The notes: generated by a model from the letters alone, not told the origin. A stretch of DNA of 64,000 nt from Phytobacter diazotrophicus (GCA_004346725.1 SMDE01000017.1:35980-99979); one strand, 5' to 3'; positions 9,645 to 19,314 are shown, counted from the first letter of the stretch. Numbers and translations are program-made.

Positions 9645-9989
9645 ATGAAGCCACTGTATTGGGTGGGGAGCAGCAAAAAAGATCTTCAGTCTCTGCCGGA
9701 GGATGTTCAGGATGTTTTTGGTTATGCGTTGCATCTCGCACAAGACGGAGGTAAGCATCCCCAGACAAAACCGTTAAAAGGATTTGGGGGCGTAGGTGTG
9801 CTGGAGGTGGTCGAAGACTATTGCACCGATACTTATCGCGCGGTTTATACCCTGAAATTCAGACAGGCGGTCTATGTGCTACATGCATTTCAGAAGAAGT
9901 CGTCATCCGGTATGCAAACCCCCAAATCTGATATAGAAAAAATTCGAGAACGTCTTAAGGCAGCAGAAGCCCATGCCAGAGGAGCATAA
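9645..9989 (+). CDS. HigB/RelE-like toxin (phage-derived Gp49-like family)
   Basis: 114-residue basic protein of the Gp49-like/DUF891 branch of the RelE superfamily, presumed ribosome-dependent mRNA endonuclease. Visible features: KDLQSLPEDVQDVFGYAL helix near residues 13-30, KPLKGFGGVGVLEV, DTYRAVYTLKF and VLHAFQKKS, the strand pattern and the His/Lys/Phe tail motif typical of this family. The stop lies 1 base before the antitoxin start, so the two are coupled, toxin first as in higBA. The pair lies between dusA and zur, where E. coli has yjbL/yjbM, so it is an accessory insertion. Confidence 0.85.
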   Translation: MKPLYWVGSSKKDLQSLPEDVQDVFGYALHLAQDGGKHPQTKPLKGFGGVGVLEVVEDYCTDTYRAVYTLKFRQAVYVLHAFQKKSSSGMQTPKSDIEKIRERLKAAEAHARGA

Positions 9990-9990
9990 T

Positions 9991-10308
9991 ATGAGCCAGA
10001 ATATCGATATCAGCAGCGGCAATGTTTATGCCGACATTGGACTGGACAATGCGGATGAAATGCAGGTTAAAGCGCAGCTTGCTACCACCATTGGCAATAT
10101 CATTAAAAGTCGTCGTCTTACTCAGGTGGAGGCGGCAAAGTTATTGGGGATGACACAGCCCAGGCTATCAAATATGCTGCGCGGCCAATTTCGCGGCATA
10201 AGTGAAGTAAAAATGCTTGAATGTCTGACACGCTTAGGGCGCGATGTTCAAATTGTGGTTGGGCGCCCGCGCCGTACCCCGGGACGTATGAAGGTGGTTT
10301 TTGCCTGA
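9991..10308 (+). CDS. HigA-like XRE antitoxin
   Basis: 105-residue antitoxin with a helix-turn-helix (about residues 40-70: RRLTQVEAAKLLGMTQPRLSN) preceded by an N-terminal toxin-binding segment. Start at 9991 (MSQNIDIS) is taken because AGAGGAGC lies just upstream; an in-frame ATG at 9973 would overlap the toxin. It follows the toxin by one base. Expected to neutralise the toxin and repress the operon through the 9605-9622 inverted repeat. Assignment as a pair rests on order, spacing and domain type. Confidence 0.87.
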   Translation: MSQNIDISSGNVYADIGLDNADEMQVKAQLATTIGNIIKSRRLTQVEAAKLLGMTQPRLSNMLRGQFRGISEVKMLECLTRLGRDVQIVVGRPRRTPGRMKVVFA

Positions 10309-10311
10309 GCA

Positions 10312-10341
10312 CAAAGAAAAACCGGAGGCGCAAGGCCTCCG
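10312..10341 (-). terminator. Rho-independent terminator after the TraF-like gene
   Basis: Minus strand CGGAGGC-cttgc-GCCTCCGG followed by TTTTTCTTTG. It is placed between the converging antitoxin and TraF-like genes. Confidence 0.75.
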
Positions 10342-10349
10342 ATTGTGCA

Positions 10350-11666
10350 TCAGAATGTCATGCTCAACTGCGCACCGGCACCCCAGGTTTTGTTCTCACC
10401 CACTAACCCCATTAAATCAACGTGCACGCGGTTAAATGGCGCAAAACCGACACCGCCGGTGAAGACGTTGCTTTCATCGCCTTTGACATCAGCGCGATAA
10501 CCGGCACGAACCGCCAGCCAACTCAGAGGGCGAACCTCCGCACCGACGCCAACAAACTGCGAGTTTTTCTCGCTCTTAAAGCCTTTGGTTTCCGTCAGAT
10601 CACCATCAGCGCTTAGCGTCAGCAGATCGTTATGCCACGCCGCACCCGCGGTGACTAATGGGCTGATTTGGTAGGTATCTTTGTAGTTTTTAACCTCACC
10701 GGTTCTGCCATTGGTGATAAATACATCTTTGGTGTCGATGTTACGCGAGACCAGGTTTTGTCCACTCAGACCGACGGTGACGTTATCTGTTAAATCTGCC
10801 GCCAGGCCAACATCAATGTTAAAGCCCGTGTCGTCCTTGCGGTACTTACTGTTGTTCCATTGGTTTTTGTCGTAATCATAAATCGAGGTGGTGTAGTTAT
10901 AGATCCACGACTTTTGCAGTTTTGGCGTAACGCCCACAGAAAGCGGAACACCGCCCACGTCAAACTGGTGCGCCATGGCGATACCAAAATCCGTAATGAT
11001 GGCCGCACGGCCTGATGCCGTGGAGTTAAGATTTTTTGTGATTTCGCCTGAGCCATTAGGTGAGAGTACGGCCCCCAGGGCAACGCCCGTGGCTACCGTA
11101 TCACTGTTCTGGATATTGCGAAGATAGGTGATATCGTCCTGATCAATATTCGAATTAACGCGGGCGTGCGCGTAACCTTTGGTCACAAAGGCAACAGATA
11201 ACACATCGTTAGGAATCGTGACGGCGATACCGGCCCCGGCATTCGCACTCGCGGTTTTACCATCCAGATAATCAAGCGAATCCGCCAGATCTTTTGCCGC
11301 TGACTGGAACTGATCAACAGTACTAACAGGGTTAAGCAGCACTTCCCGCAGAGTGAGGTTATTAACTATGTCCTTGTAATAATCGATCTTATTACTGATA
11401 TCATCAATTTCATCACGCAGGTTGTCCTCATCAGTTATCCGCGCACCCACGGTCGGTAAGATGACCGTAACATTGTCTTCCGGTTTTGCTTTTGCCAGCA
11501 ACGCCGGGTTAATGAATGCACCACTGCCGTAATTTGCGGAGGCAACACCTGTTCCCCCCATCGCATCATTACGTGCCTCTGCCCAGGTATTTGCCGCTCC
11601 GGCTTGCTTTGCCACGAAAAAGGAGACAGCGATAGCGACCACCGAAAGTTTAAGATTGTTTTTCAC
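10350..11666 (-). CDS. TraF-like (TraF_2 type) outer membrane protein
   Basis: 438-residue secreted protein, likely an outer-membrane beta-barrel related to the chromosomal TraF_2 (F-plasmid transfer operon TraF-like) family. A signal peptide is clear (residues 1-24, hydrophobic LSVVAIAVSFFVA, cleavage after AGA), followed by NTWAEARNDAMGGTGVASANYGSGAFINP, a segment typical of OmpP1/FadL-like and TraF_2 proteins. A central helix-forming stretch (about 75-125, DEIDDISNKIDYYKDIV) could be coiled. The C-terminus ends in alternating residues and Phe (GAGAQLSMTF), the barrel signature. No other transfer genes are nearby, so a role in conjugation is not supported here. Confidence 0.75.
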   Translation of the reverse strand: MKNNLKLSVVAIAVSFFVAKQAGAANTWAEARNDAMGGTGVASANYGSGAFINPALLAKAKPEDNVTVILPTVGARITDEDNLRDEIDDISNKIDYYKDIVNNLTLREVLLNPVSTVDQFQSAAKDLADSLDYLDGKTASANAGAGIAVTIPNDVLSVAFVTKGYAHARVNSNIDQDDITYLRNIQNSDTVATGVALGAVLSPNGSGEITKNLNSTASGRAAIITDFGIAMAHQFDVGGVPLSVGVTPKLQKSWIYNYTTSIYDYDKNQWNNSKYRKDDTGFNIDVGLAADLTDNVTVGLSGQNLVSRNIDTKDVFITNGRTGEVKNYKDTYQISPLVTAGAAWHNDLLTLSADGDLTETKGFKSEKNSQFVGVGAEVRPLSWLAVRAGYRADVKGDESNVFTGGVGFAPFNRVHVDLMGLVGENKTWGAGAQLSMTF

Positions 11667-11938
11667 AGTATGCGTCTCGTAATCAAATGAGTTTTATGAC
11701 CCTGTTAGTTGTGACATGGACAGGGAGGCTCTATTGCTGCGAATAACATCCAAAAAATATCCTATTTCTACTGAATGTAATAAAGCGTTACAGAAGATGT
11801 TGTTATATGAAGTGACCAACAATATTTATAGAAGACGCATAGCGATTGCGAAAGGTGAAGGCGCGGTCGTGATCTCGGCGTTTAGTACAGAACATGGTAA
11901 AGTGGGGGTTAATATTGCCATTTCATGAGAGAACGCCT

Positions 11939-12454
11939 ATGGATAAGTCCACTTCGCAAGAGATGCTCGCGCAGGCCGAAAAACTGTGTGTGCAACGCAA
12001 TGTGCGCCTGACTCCTCAGCGCCTCGAAGTGTTACGCCTGATGAGTCTGCAGCAGGGGGCAATCAGCGCTTATGACCTGCTCGATCTTCTGCGTGAGGTA
12101 GAGCCGCAGGCCAAACCTCCCACTGTCTATCGCGCGCTGGATTTCCTTTTAGAGCAAGGGTTTGTGCATAAAGTGGAGTCCACTAACAGCTACGTACTTT
12201 GTCATCTTTTCGATCAGCCAACGCACACGTCCGCAATGTTTATCTGTGACCGTTGTGGTGTGGTAAAAGAGGAGCAAGCGGAGGGCGTGGAAGACATCAT
12301 GCATGCGCTGGCGGCAAAACGCGGTTTTGCGCTGCGCCATAATGTCATAGAAGCACATGGATTATGCGCTGATTGCGCGGAAGTTGAAGCGTGCCGACAC
12401 CCCGGCAAATGTCATCATGACCACACGATTCAGTTGAAAAAAAAATCGCGCTAG
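11939..12454 (+). CDS. zur: Zinc uptake regulator Zur (Fur family)
   Basis: Zinc-dependent repressor of zinc uptake genes, 171 residues as in E. coli. N-terminal winged helix (RNVRLTPQRLEVLRLM, PPTVYRALDFLLEQGFVHK) and C-terminal dimerisation domain with structural zinc cysteines in CDRCG and CADCAEVEACRHPGKC, plus HHDH. The start at 11939 (MDKSTSQEML) matches the family; the frame is open 45 bases upstream. The gene is followed at once by a terminator whose stem overlaps the stop codon. Confidence 0.96.
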   Translation: MDKSTSQEMLAQAEKLCVQRNVRLTPQRLEVLRLMSLQQGAISAYDLLDLLREVEPQAKPPTVYRALDFLLEQGFVHKVESTNSYVLCHLFDQPTHTSAMFICDRCGVVKEEQAEGVEDIMHALAAKRGFALRHNVIEAHGLCADCAEVEACRHPGKCHHDHTIQLKKKSR

Positions 12455-12472
12455 TCGCGATTTTTCTCTTTT
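12441..12472 (+). terminator. Terminator overlapping the zur stop codon
   Basis: AAAATCGCG-ctagt-CGCGATTTTT followed by CTCTTTT. The TAG stop (12452-12454) is inside the hairpin loop. Confidence 0.85.
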
Positions 12473-12561
12473 AAGCAGGTGAGGCAACCGAGGGTGGTAC
12501 ATCCATGTACCGTTCGGGCAGGGTAGCCATTGAGGGTTTACACATTGGGGGGATGTGAAGG

Positions 12562-12771
12562 CTACCAGCGGTAATCGTTCCGCGTTTCCCAATCCACGAC
12601 TTCTTTTTCTGCCTGATCTTTGGCGTAGCCGTAGCGTTCCTGAATTTTACCGACCAACTGGTCGCGTTTACCTTCGATGATGGTCATATCATCGTCGGTC
12701 AATTTACCCCACTGTTCTTTCGCTTTACCTTTGAACTGTTTCCAGTTGCCGCTGACTTCGTCTTTATTCAT
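12562..12771 (-). CDS. yjbJ: YjbJ, CsbD-family stress protein
   Basis: 69-residue hydrophilic helical protein of the CsbD family, abundant and stress-induced in E. coli (general stress response). Sequence MNKDEVSGNWKQFKGKAKEQ through DWETRNDYRW is that of YjbJ. The start at 12771 is chosen because GAGGAGACGACG precedes it and the family begins MNKDE; the longer open frame upstream to 12870 is unsupported. In E. coli dinF lies between lexA and yjbJ; it is absent here. Confidence 0.95.
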   Translation of the reverse strand: MNKDEVSGNWKQFKGKAKEQWGKLTDDDMTIIEGKRDQLVGKIQERYGYAKDQAEKEVVDWETRNDYRW

Positions 12772-13031
12772 CGTCGTCTCCTCATCATTGGTCATGAACA
12801 GCGTTATTCCTTTCGTTACGCTCTTAATATCCTGAACGTGATAATTATTGTAGTTAAGGATAGCGGCCATGATTCTTTATTCGGAATTTTTAACCATCGG
12901 AAAGCAAATTACCGGAATAGATATGCGGAGCAAAACCGAGCGAGATCAGAGGGATAAAAAAGAGGTTAAAGCTTTGTCAGTAAAAGCAAGCAACCGTGAC
13001 AGCAGGCATGCCGCCACGGCTCAGAAGGGTA

Positions 13032-13646
13032 TTACAGCCATTCACCATTGCGGATAACGCCAACCGCCAGACCTTCAATAGTGAAGTTGTGATCGCGCAG
13101 GTCGACCACAATAGGGGAAAACTCACTGTTTTCAGGCAATAGCTGCACGGTATTGCCCTGCTTTTTCAGCCGCTTGACCGTCACTTCATCGTCAATGCGC
13201 GCTACAACAACCTGTCCGTTGCGAACATCCTGGGTTTTATGCACCGCCAGCAGATCGCCATCCATGATGCCGATATCTTTCATCGACATACCGCTTACGC
13301 GCAGCAGAAAATCAGCGTTAGGCTTGAAGAGAGAAGGATCGACCTGATAGTGCCCTTCAATATGCTGTTGCGCCAGCAAAGGTTCGCCAGCAGCGACGCG
13401 CCCGATAAGTGGCAGCCCAATATCCTCTTCTTCTTCAAGCAACAGACGAATACCGCGAGACGCGCCGGATACAATCTCGATAACACCCTTACGCGCAAGC
13501 GCTTTCAAGTGTTCCTCTGCCGCGTTTGGGGAACGGAACCCCAACTGTTGCGCGATCTCCGCACGCGTCGGCGGCATACCTGTCTGGTTGATTCGATCGC
13601 GAATAAGATCGAACACCTCTTGCTGCCTGGCCGTTAAAGCTTTCAT
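13032..13646 (-). CDS. lexA: LexA repressor
   Basis: SOS regulon repressor with RecA-stimulated self-cleavage. 204 residues, two more than E. coli, the extra residues falling in the acidic linker (EEEEDIGLP, about residues 71-79). Winged HTH covers residues 1-69 ([23 protein letters not shown]). The cleavage site is Ala86-Gly87 in GRVAAGEPL, the catalytic serine is in [10 protein letters not shown] (about 121) and the lysine in [13 protein letters not shown] (about 158). Two SOS boxes lie upstream, so it is autoregulated. No dinF follows in the operon. Confidence 0.98.
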   Translation of the reverse strand: MKALTARQQEVFDLIRDRINQTGMPPTRAEIAQQLGFRSPNAAEEHLKALARKGVIEIVSGASRGIRLLLEEEEDIGLPLIGRVAAGEPLLAQQHIEGHYQVDPSLFKPNADFLLRVSGMSMKDIGIMDGDLLAVHKTQDVRNGQVVVARIDDEVTVKRLKKQGNTVQLLPENSEFSPIVVDLRDHNFTIEGLAVGVIRNGEWL

Positions 13647-13654
13647 TCCGCCCC

Positions 13655-13670
13655 CTGGGTGTATATACAG
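13655..13670 (-). promoter_or_regulatory. LexA (SOS) box, lexA-proximal
   Basis: Plus-strand CTGGGTGTATATACAG, i.e. minus-strand CTGTATATACACCCAG, matching CTG-N10-CAG and the proximal E. coli lexA operator. It ends 9 bases from the lexA ATG. Confidence 0.95.
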
Positions 13671-13675
13671 TTATG

Positions 13676-13691
13676 CTGTGAGTATATACAG
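13676..13691 (-). promoter_or_regulatory. LexA (SOS) box, distal
   Basis: Minus-strand CTGTATATACTCACAG. Identical in form to the second E. coli lexA operator, spaced 21 bases from the proximal box. Confidence 0.95.
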
Positions 13692-13754
13692 TTAAAGGCG
13701 ATTTTGAAACCAAAATTAAGCAAAAAACGCGGACTTAACGCATTTCTGGAAGCG

Positions 13755-14123
13755 CTATCGAAAATAGCCCCACAGCAGAGAAACCCAGGTAAACAGTGCC
13801 AGGAGAATGGCCATCAATACCGCAGCAGACCCCATGTCTTTCGCACGCCCCGAGAGTTCGTGAAATTCAGACCCAATACGGTCAACCACGGCTTCAATCG
13901 CACTATTAAGGATTTCCACAATCATCACCAGTACGACAGAGCCAATCAGCAGAACGCGCGTAATCGCATCTACATCCAGAAAAGCCGCAATGATGATGGC
14001 AATAACGACCGCAACACCTTCCTGACGAAAAGCAGCTTCGTTAATCCACGCTGCGCGCACCCCTTTCCATGAATAGCCTGCCGCTTTAATGATGCGGGTA
14101 ATTCCAGTGGTATTGTTGGCCAT
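13755..14123 (-). CDS. dgkA: Diacylglycerol kinase DgkA
   Basis: Trimeric inner-membrane kinase recycling diacylglycerol to phosphatidate. 122 residues as in E. coli. Three transmembrane helices (about 30-48, 53-70, 98-118) and the conserved active-site block EILNSAIEAVVDRIGSEFHE, which holds the catalytic glutamate, are present. The start at 14123 (MANNTTGITRIIKAAGYSW) matches the family; an ATG 9 bases upstream is also in frame. Divergent from plsB, so the two phospholipid genes share the promoter region. Confidence 0.96.
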   Translation of the reverse strand: MANNTTGITRIIKAAGYSWKGVRAAWINEAAFRQEGVAVVIAIIIAAFLDVDAITRVLLIGSVVLVMIVEILNSAIEAVVDRIGSEFHELSGRAKDMGSAAVLMAILLALFTWVSLLWGYFR

Positions 14124-14253
14124 CAAAAACAACCTTTTTATGTAATGAACGTCAATGTCTATGTAAGCTTATAGAGGTAGAAAAGAAATTCTGCGGACTT
14201 TCTGATATTCTTGCCGCGCAATGGCATTATTAACCAGAGGCTTTACATCGTTT

Positions 14254-16674
14254 ATGTCCGGCTGGCCACGAATTTACTACAAATTACTTAATTTACCATT
14301 AAGCGTGCTGGTAAAAAGCAAGTCTATCCCGGCGGAACCCGCCCAGGAATTAGGGCTCGATACGTCGCGCCCTATTATGTACGTTTTGCCTTATAACTCG
14401 AAGGCAGATTTGCTGACCTTGCGCGCTCAGTGTCTGGCACACGATTTGCCCGACCCCCTCGAACCGCTTGAAATCGACGGAGCAGAGCTGCCGCGTTATA
14501 TCTTTATTCACGGCGGGCCGCGTGTCTTTACCTGGTACACGCCGAAAGAAGAGTCGATCAAGCTATTCCATGACTATCTCGATCTGCACCGCAGCCATCC
14601 CGATTTGGATGTTCAGATGGTGCCTGTGTCGATGATGTTTGGTCGTTCTCCAGGTCGCGAAAAGGGCGAGGTCAACCCGCCGCTGCGTATGCTAAACGGT
14701 ATCCAGAAATTTTTCGCGATCTCGTGGCTTGGCCGCGACAGCTTTGTGCGTTTCTCCCCGCCGGTTTCGCTGCGTCGTATGGCAACCGAGCACGGCACGG
14801 ACAAAACCATTGCGCAAAAACTGGCGCGCGTAGCGCGTATGCACTTTGCCCGTCAGCGCCTGGCCGCCGTGGGGCCGCGTTTACCTGCCCGTCAGGACCT
14901 GTTTAATAAGCTGCTCTCCTCCAAAGCCATCGCTCGCGCCGTAGAAGACGAAGCGCGCAGCAAAAAAATCTCCCATGATAAAGCGCAGCAAAACGCAATT
15001 GCGCTGATGGAAGAGATTGCGGCGAACTTCTCCTACGAGATGATCCGTCTGTCAGACCGTATCCTCGGCTTTACCTGGAACCGTCTGTATCAGGGCATTA
15101 ATGTGCATAACGCGGAGCGTGTTCGTCAGCTCGCCCATGATGGCCATGAAATTGTCTATGTGCCCTGCCATCGCAGCCATATGGACTATTTGCTGCTCTC
15201 CTACGTGCTCTATCACCAGGGGCTGGTACCGCCGCATATTGCAGCCGGGATCAACCTGAACTTCTGGCCGGCGGGCCCCATTTTCCGTCGTCTGGGCGCA
15301 TTCTTTATTCGCCGTACCTTTAAGGGTAATAAGCTCTATTCCACCGTTTTCCGCGAGTATCTGGGTGAACTGTTTAACCGTGGCTACTCAGTGGAATACT
15401 TTGTTGAAGGCGGGCGCTCCCGTACGGGCCGTCTGTTGGATCCGAAGACCGGCACGCTTTCTATGACGATTCAGGCCATGCTGCGTGGAGGTACCCGTCC
15501 GATCACGCTGGTGCCAATCTACATTGGTTATGAGCATGTCATGGAAGTGGGGACTTACGCCAAAGAGCTGCGTGGCGCGACGAAAGAGAAAGAAGGTTTT
15601 GCCCAGATGATACGCGGTTTAAGTAAGCTGCGTAATCTCGGTCAGGGTTATGTGAACTTCGGCGAGCCTATCCCGCTGATGAACTACCTGAACCACCGGG
15701 TGCCGGAATGGCGCGAGTCTATCGATCCTATCGAAGCGGTGCGTCCTGCCTGGCTGACGCCGACGGTGAACGCTATTGCTGCCGATTTGATGGTACGCAT
15801 TAACAATGCCGGCGCGGCAAACGCCATGAACCTCTGCTGTACCGCGCTTCTGGCCTCTCGCCAGCGTTCTCTGACCCGTGAACAGCTCACCGAACAGTTG
15901 AATTGCTACCTCAACCTGATGCGTAATGTGCCCTATGCCGCCGACACAACGGTACCCACCGTAAGTGCGGACGCGCTTATTGAGCATGCGTTGCAGATGA
16001 ATAAGTTCGAAGTAGAGAAAGACACGATTGGCGATATCATCATTCTGCCGCGCGAGCAGGCGGTTCTGATGACGTACTACCGCAACAACATTGCGCATAT
16101 GCTGATGTTGCCCTCGCTGATGGCGGCCATTATTACCCAGCATCGTCATATCTCTCAGGACGAGATGCTGCGCCATGTTGAGCTGCTTTACCCGATGCTG
16201 AAAGCCGAGCTTTTCTTACGTTGGGAAAAAGAAGAGCTGGCAGGCGTGCTGGAAAGTCTTGCTCAGGAATTGCTGCGCCAGGGGCTGATCACCATGAAAG
16301 ATGGCCAGCTTTATATCAACCCGGCACATTCCCGAACTCTGCAACTGCTGGCGGCGGGTGCGCGCGAAACGCTGCAACGCTATGCCATCACCTTCTGGCT
16401 GCTGAGCGCCAATCCGGCAATGAACCGCAGTACGCTGGAGAAAGAGAGCCGCACGCTGGCACAGCGTCTGTCTGTTCTGCACGGCATCAATGCGCCGGAA
16501 TTCTTCGATAAGGCGGTATTCAGTACCCTGGTGCTGACGCTGCGTGACGAAGGGTATATCAGCGATACCGGAGATGCCGAGCCTGAGCAGACGCTGGCGG
16601 TGTATCAGCTATTAGCCGAGCTGATTACCTCTGATGTGCGCTTGACGATTGAGAGCGCAACCCAGGCTGAGTGA
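14254..16674 (+). CDS. plsB: Glycerol-3-phosphate acyltransferase PlsB
   Basis: Inner-membrane-associated enzyme that acylates sn-glycerol-3-phosphate at position 1, the first step of phospholipid synthesis. 806 residues from the ATG at 14254 ([17 protein letters not shown]), which matches the accepted E. coli start; an upstream in-frame ATG at 14221 would add [11 protein letters not shown]. Neither has a strong ribosome site. The acyltransferase HX4D motif is in [15 protein letters not shown], with [25 protein letters not shown] and VPIYIGYE motifs following in the normal order. The gene is monocistronic and ends in a REP pair facing ubiA. Confidence 0.96.
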   Translation: MSGWPRIYYKLLNLPLSVLVKSKSIPAEPAQELGLDTSRPIMYVLPYNSKADLLTLRAQCLAHDLPDPLEPLEIDGAELPRYIFIHGGPRVFTWYTPKEESIKLFHDYLDLHRSHPDLDVQMVPVSMMFGRSPGREKGEVNPPLRMLNGIQKFFAISWLGRDSFVRFSPPVSLRRMATEHGTDKTIAQKLARVARMHFARQRLAAVGPRLPARQDLFNKLLSSKAIARAVEDEARSKKISHDKAQQNAIALMEEIAANFSYEMIRLSDRILGFTWNRLYQGINVHNAERVRQLAHDGHEIVYVPCHRSHMDYLLLSYVLYHQGLVPPHIAAGINLNFWPAGPIFRRLGAFFIRRTFKGNKLYSTVFREYLGELFNRGYSVEYFVEGGRSRTGRLLDPKTGTLSMTIQAMLRGGTRPITLVPIYIGYEHVMEVGTYAKELRGATKEKEGFAQMIRGLSKLRNLGQGYVNFGEPIPLMNYLNHRVPEWRESIDPIEAVRPAWLTPTVNAIAADLMVRINNAGAANAMNLCCTALLASRQRSLTREQLTEQLNCYLNLMRNVPYAADTTVPTVSADALIEHALQMNKFEVEKDTIGDIIILPREQAVLMTYYRNNIAHMLMLPSLMAAIITQHRHISQDEMLRHVELLYPMLKAELFLRWEKEELAGVLESLAQELLRQGLITMKDGQLYINPAHSRTLQLLAAGARETLQRYAITFWLLSANPAMNRSTLEKESRTLAQRLSVLHGINAPEFFDKAVFSTLVLTLRDEGYISDTGDAEPEQTLAVYQLLAELITSDVRLTIESATQAE

Positions 16675-16679
16675 ATAAA

Positions 16680-16788
16680 GGGCCGCATCGGGGAGTAATG
16701 TCCCCGATGCGCTTCGCTTATCGGGGCTACTCTGAGCCTGGCGCTTGAGGTGGCCCGGATAAGGCAACGCCGCATCCGGGAAGAGGTG
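16680..16788. repeat. BIME-like REP pair between plsB and ubiA
   Basis: First element: GGCCGCATCGGGGAgtaatgtCCCCGATGCGCTTCGC with TTATCGGGGCTAC; second: GCCCGGATAAGGCAACGCC with GCATCCGGG. It lies between the convergent 3' ends of plsB and ubiA and probably separates them. Confidence 0.8.
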
Positions 16789-16790
16789 AA

Positions 16791-17660
16791 TTACGCCAGA
16801 TAACTTGCCGCGAGACCGATAAACAGTACCAGCCCCACATAGTTATTATTCATAAACGCCTTAAAACAGGCGTCGCGATCGCGATTCACAATCAGCTTCT
16901 GCTGATAAACAAACAGCGCACCCGCAATAATAACCGCCCCGTAGAATTGCCAGCCTAAGCCATTGAGCGCACCGATCGCCACCATCAGCGCCAGCACCGC
17001 CACCTGCAATATGCCGATGATTAACTTATCGTGGCGTCCAAAGAGAATAGCGGTCGACTTGATACCGATTTTCAGATCATCGTCGCGATCCACCATGGCG
17101 TACTGCGTATCGTAGGCCACTGCCCACAAGATATTGGCAAGAAACATAACCCAGCAACTCAGCGGCACCGACTCACTCACCGCGGCAAACGCCATCGGAA
17201 TCGACCAGCCAAACGCCGCCCCCAGCACCACCTGCGGCAAATGGGTATAACGCTTCATAAACGGATAAACCCAGGCAAGCAGAAGCGCCGCAACGGAGAG
17301 CAGAATGGTCATCGTGTTAAGCGTCAACACCAGTGCAAACGCCAGCACCACCAATACCACAAACAGTACGCGCGCTTCGTTTTCCGTGACCGCCCCGCTG
17401 GGCAGCGGACGATTAGCCGTACGTTTCACATGCCCGTCAAATTTACGATCTGCATAGTCATTTACCACACAGCCTGCCGCACGCATCAACCAGACCCCCG
17501 CCACAAACACCAGCAGGATCCACAGGGGAGGAACGCCCGGCGTTGCAACCCACAGTGCCCACAGCGTTGGCCAGAGCAGCAGCAACGCACCAATGGGCTT
17601 GTCCGTGCGCATGAGTCGATGAAAGGCCAGCAGCTTATTCTGCGAGAGACTCCACTCCAT
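16791..17660 (-). CDS. ubiA: 4-hydroxybenzoate octaprenyltransferase UbiA
   Basis: Integral inner-membrane prenyltransferase, second step of ubiquinone synthesis. 289 residues with 8-9 hydrophobic segments. The two Asp-rich prenyl-diphosphate motifs are visible: [15 protein letters not shown] (about residues 67-81) and [16 protein letters not shown] (about 187-202). Located 11 bases after ubiC in the same direction, so ubiCA form an operon in pathway order. Confidence 0.97.
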   Translation of the reverse strand: MEWSLSQNKLLAFHRLMRTDKPIGALLLLWPTLWALWVATPGVPPLWILLVFVAGVWLMRAAGCVVNDYADRKFDGHVKRTANRPLPSGAVTENEARVLFVVLVVLAFALVLTLNTMTILLSVAALLLAWVYPFMKRYTHLPQVVLGAAFGWSIPMAFAAVSESVPLSCWVMFLANILWAVAYDTQYAMVDRDDDLKIGIKSTAILFGRHDKLIIGILQVAVLALMVAIGALNGLGWQFYGAVIIAGALFVYQQKLIVNRDRDACFKAFMNNNYVGLVLFIGLAASYLA

Positions 17661-17671
17661 TTTTTTTCCTC

Positions 17672-18169
17672 TTAGTACAGCGGTGACGCAGGCAAAAACA
17701 GTTCAGTCAGCAGGAGAGGTTTTCCACCCAGGCGCAAGCGGGAGCGTCTTCCCCACAGCGTGTCATAGCGACCAACCTCAATAAAATCTCGTGTCAGCGT
17801 AGATGATGTAAAGAGATAACGCCCAAGCGGCGTAGTACCCAGCTTCTGCAGCGCAAGTTCCGGCCCGGTCAGCGTAGACTCCGGCACCACGGTTCGCCCG
17901 GCAAGCCAGGGTTCGCCGTCAGCGCACAGCAGGATCTCCCGCAGCCAGTACCGCGTATCGTCAGGCAGCAAATGGCGCTCGCCATCAAGCATATCGGACG
18001 TCACAAACCCTTCCTGGATAAGCGTCACAGACACCTGTTTACCCTGTTGCTCAAAACGTTTCGTCATGGAATCTTCCAGCAACAGCCAGTCCAGTTGCTG
18101 CGGGTCGAGCGCGGGAAGTGCGTCAAAATAGCGTAGCGCACGCAGTTGCGTAAGCGCGGGGTGTGACAT
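17672..18169 (-). CDS. ubiC: Chorismate pyruvate-lyase UbiC
   Basis: Cytosolic enzyme converting chorismate to 4-hydroxybenzoate and pyruvate, the committed ubiquinone step. 165 residues, same as E. coli. Conserved [37 protein letters not shown] (active-site Arg in WLRE and the ARTV-like block) and the LFLPASPLY terminus. First gene of ubiCA. The upstream 180 bases to malM hold the malM terminator and the ubiC promoter; yjbI of E. coli is not present. Confidence 0.97.
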   Translation of the reverse strand: MSHPALTQLRALRYFDALPALDPQQLDWLLLEDSMTKRFEQQGKQVSVTLIQEGFVTSDMLDGERHLLPDDTRYWLREILLCADGEPWLAGRTVVPESTLTGPELALQKLGTTPLGRYLFTSSTLTRDFIEVGRYDTLWGRRSRLRLGGKPLLLTELFLPASPLY

Positions 18170-18286
18170 GCCTTACTCTCCAATACATAACGTAACATTA
18201 TTGTATCGCAGAACAGGCTGCCTCGTGCGGGGAACTTCATTCAGTTTTCATAAGCGCAACAGATATGCAACAGCGTCGTTGCGCCA

Positions 18287-18314
18287 GAAAAAAGGGTGCG
18301 TCAGGCGACGCACC
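18287..18314 (-). terminator. Terminator of the malK-lamB-malM operon
   Basis: Minus strand GGTGCGTC-gcct-GACGCACC followed by CTTTTTT, 35 bases past the malM stop. Confidence 0.88.
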
Positions 18315-18348
18315 AGTTGTTGCAAACATCAGCATTGCGGGGAGACGG

Positions 18349-19314
18349 TTACCCCTTGCCTTTTACACTGCTGATAAAGGTTTTCCGGGCGGATGTAGAC
18401 CCGAGACGCTCAGCTTCATTCAGTAATTTCAGGGCCTTATCGATATCACCTTTTGCGGCGGCCTGTTTAATGGCCTGGTTGAAATAGCTTTCAGTGTCAT
18501 TCAGCATCGGCTCACTTTTCGCGGTAGGCGCAGGCGCAGAGGTCGGCGCGGTAGCCACCGCAGCAGGTGCGGCCGCTGGTGCGCTATAAGCGGTGGCAGG
18601 CGCGGCGGTGTTGCCCACCGTCACCGGCCCTGGTCCGGATGAACCAAACAATGGGCCAACCAGCACGCTGGAACCGCTGTTGGTTTTCACTTTCAGTTTC
18701 ACCACGCCCTCAGTAACGTGACGGGCTATCGGATCGGGGATATCCGGTACCGCGTTACCCGTTCCTTTGGCGTAGGATTTGGCCGGGTCCATCAGTTTGG
18801 TGGTCTGGCGCAGATCGTTTTCGGTTGTGAAGACCAGCAGATAGATTTTTTGCTGGCCCAGCGCAGGCGTCAGGCGCATCACCCCTTCCAGCCTGTCGGC
18901 ACTCATCACTCCCGGCTCCTGATAGGTAAAGAAGCTGCTGGGGAAGTACGCGGCAGGTGACATGTTCTGGTCAAGAACCAACACATTGGGCGCAAAAACG
19001 CTGGTTTGTTTATTCACTTCACTACTGAGCGTGAGCGTCAGTTCACCGATGTTCGCCGGGACACTGTATGCGGCCACCGGGCCACTGATACCCGCCACAT
19101 TCAGGCGCTGGCCCATGGTGGCCAGTTCGGTCGTTTGTGTTTTGCTTTGATCGACAGGCGTCCAGCTCAGTTGCTGGAGTGCGGAAGCCGGAATGGCCGG
19201 CGCCGCCGTGGTATTTTGCGGGACGATGTTAACATCTGCGAAGCTAACCCCAGGCGCTGCGGCGAGTAAACCCGCAGTCAGGCACAGGGCGACGAAACTT
19301 TTTTTCATTTTCAT
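18349..19314 (-). CDS. malM: Maltose operon periplasmic protein MalM
   Basis: Periplasmic protein of the maltose regulon, exact role unknown. 321 residues, starting at 19314 (MKMKKSFVALCLTAGLL) behind AAGGTG; the longer in-frame start at 19341 is not supported by homologues. Signal peptide about 1-26 (cleaved near SFA-DVN). The interior carries a low-complexity Ala/Pro/Thr linker (about residues 238-275, longer than in E. coli), followed by the conserved KSEPMLNDTESYF and GSTSARKTFISSVKGKG. Last gene of malK-lamB-malM. Confidence 0.96.
   Translation of the reverse strand: MKMKKSFVALCLTAGLLAAAPGVSFADVNIVPQNTTAAPAIPASALQQLSWTPVDQSKTQTTELATMGQRLNVAGISGPVAAYSVPANIGELTLTLSSEVNKQTSVFAPNVLVLDQNMSPAAYFPSSFFTYQEPGVMSADRLEGVMRLTPALGQQKIYLLVFTTENDLRQTTKLMDPAKSYAKGTGNAVPDIPDPIARHVTEGVVKLKVKTNSGSSVLVGPLFGSSGPGPVTVGNTAAPATAYSAPAAAPAAVATAPTSAPAPTAKSEPMLNDTESYFNQAIKQAAAKGDIDKALKLLNEAERLGSTSARKTFISSVKGKG

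Noticed and set aside
11716..11928. 70-codon open frame in the zur upstream region
   Set aside because: No ribosome site, no known relative, overlaps the zur promoter.
14221..14253. Upstream start extending PlsB by [11 protein letters not shown]
   Set aside because: The accepted E. coli start is MSGWPR; the longer start lacks a ribosome site and family support, though it cannot be excluded.
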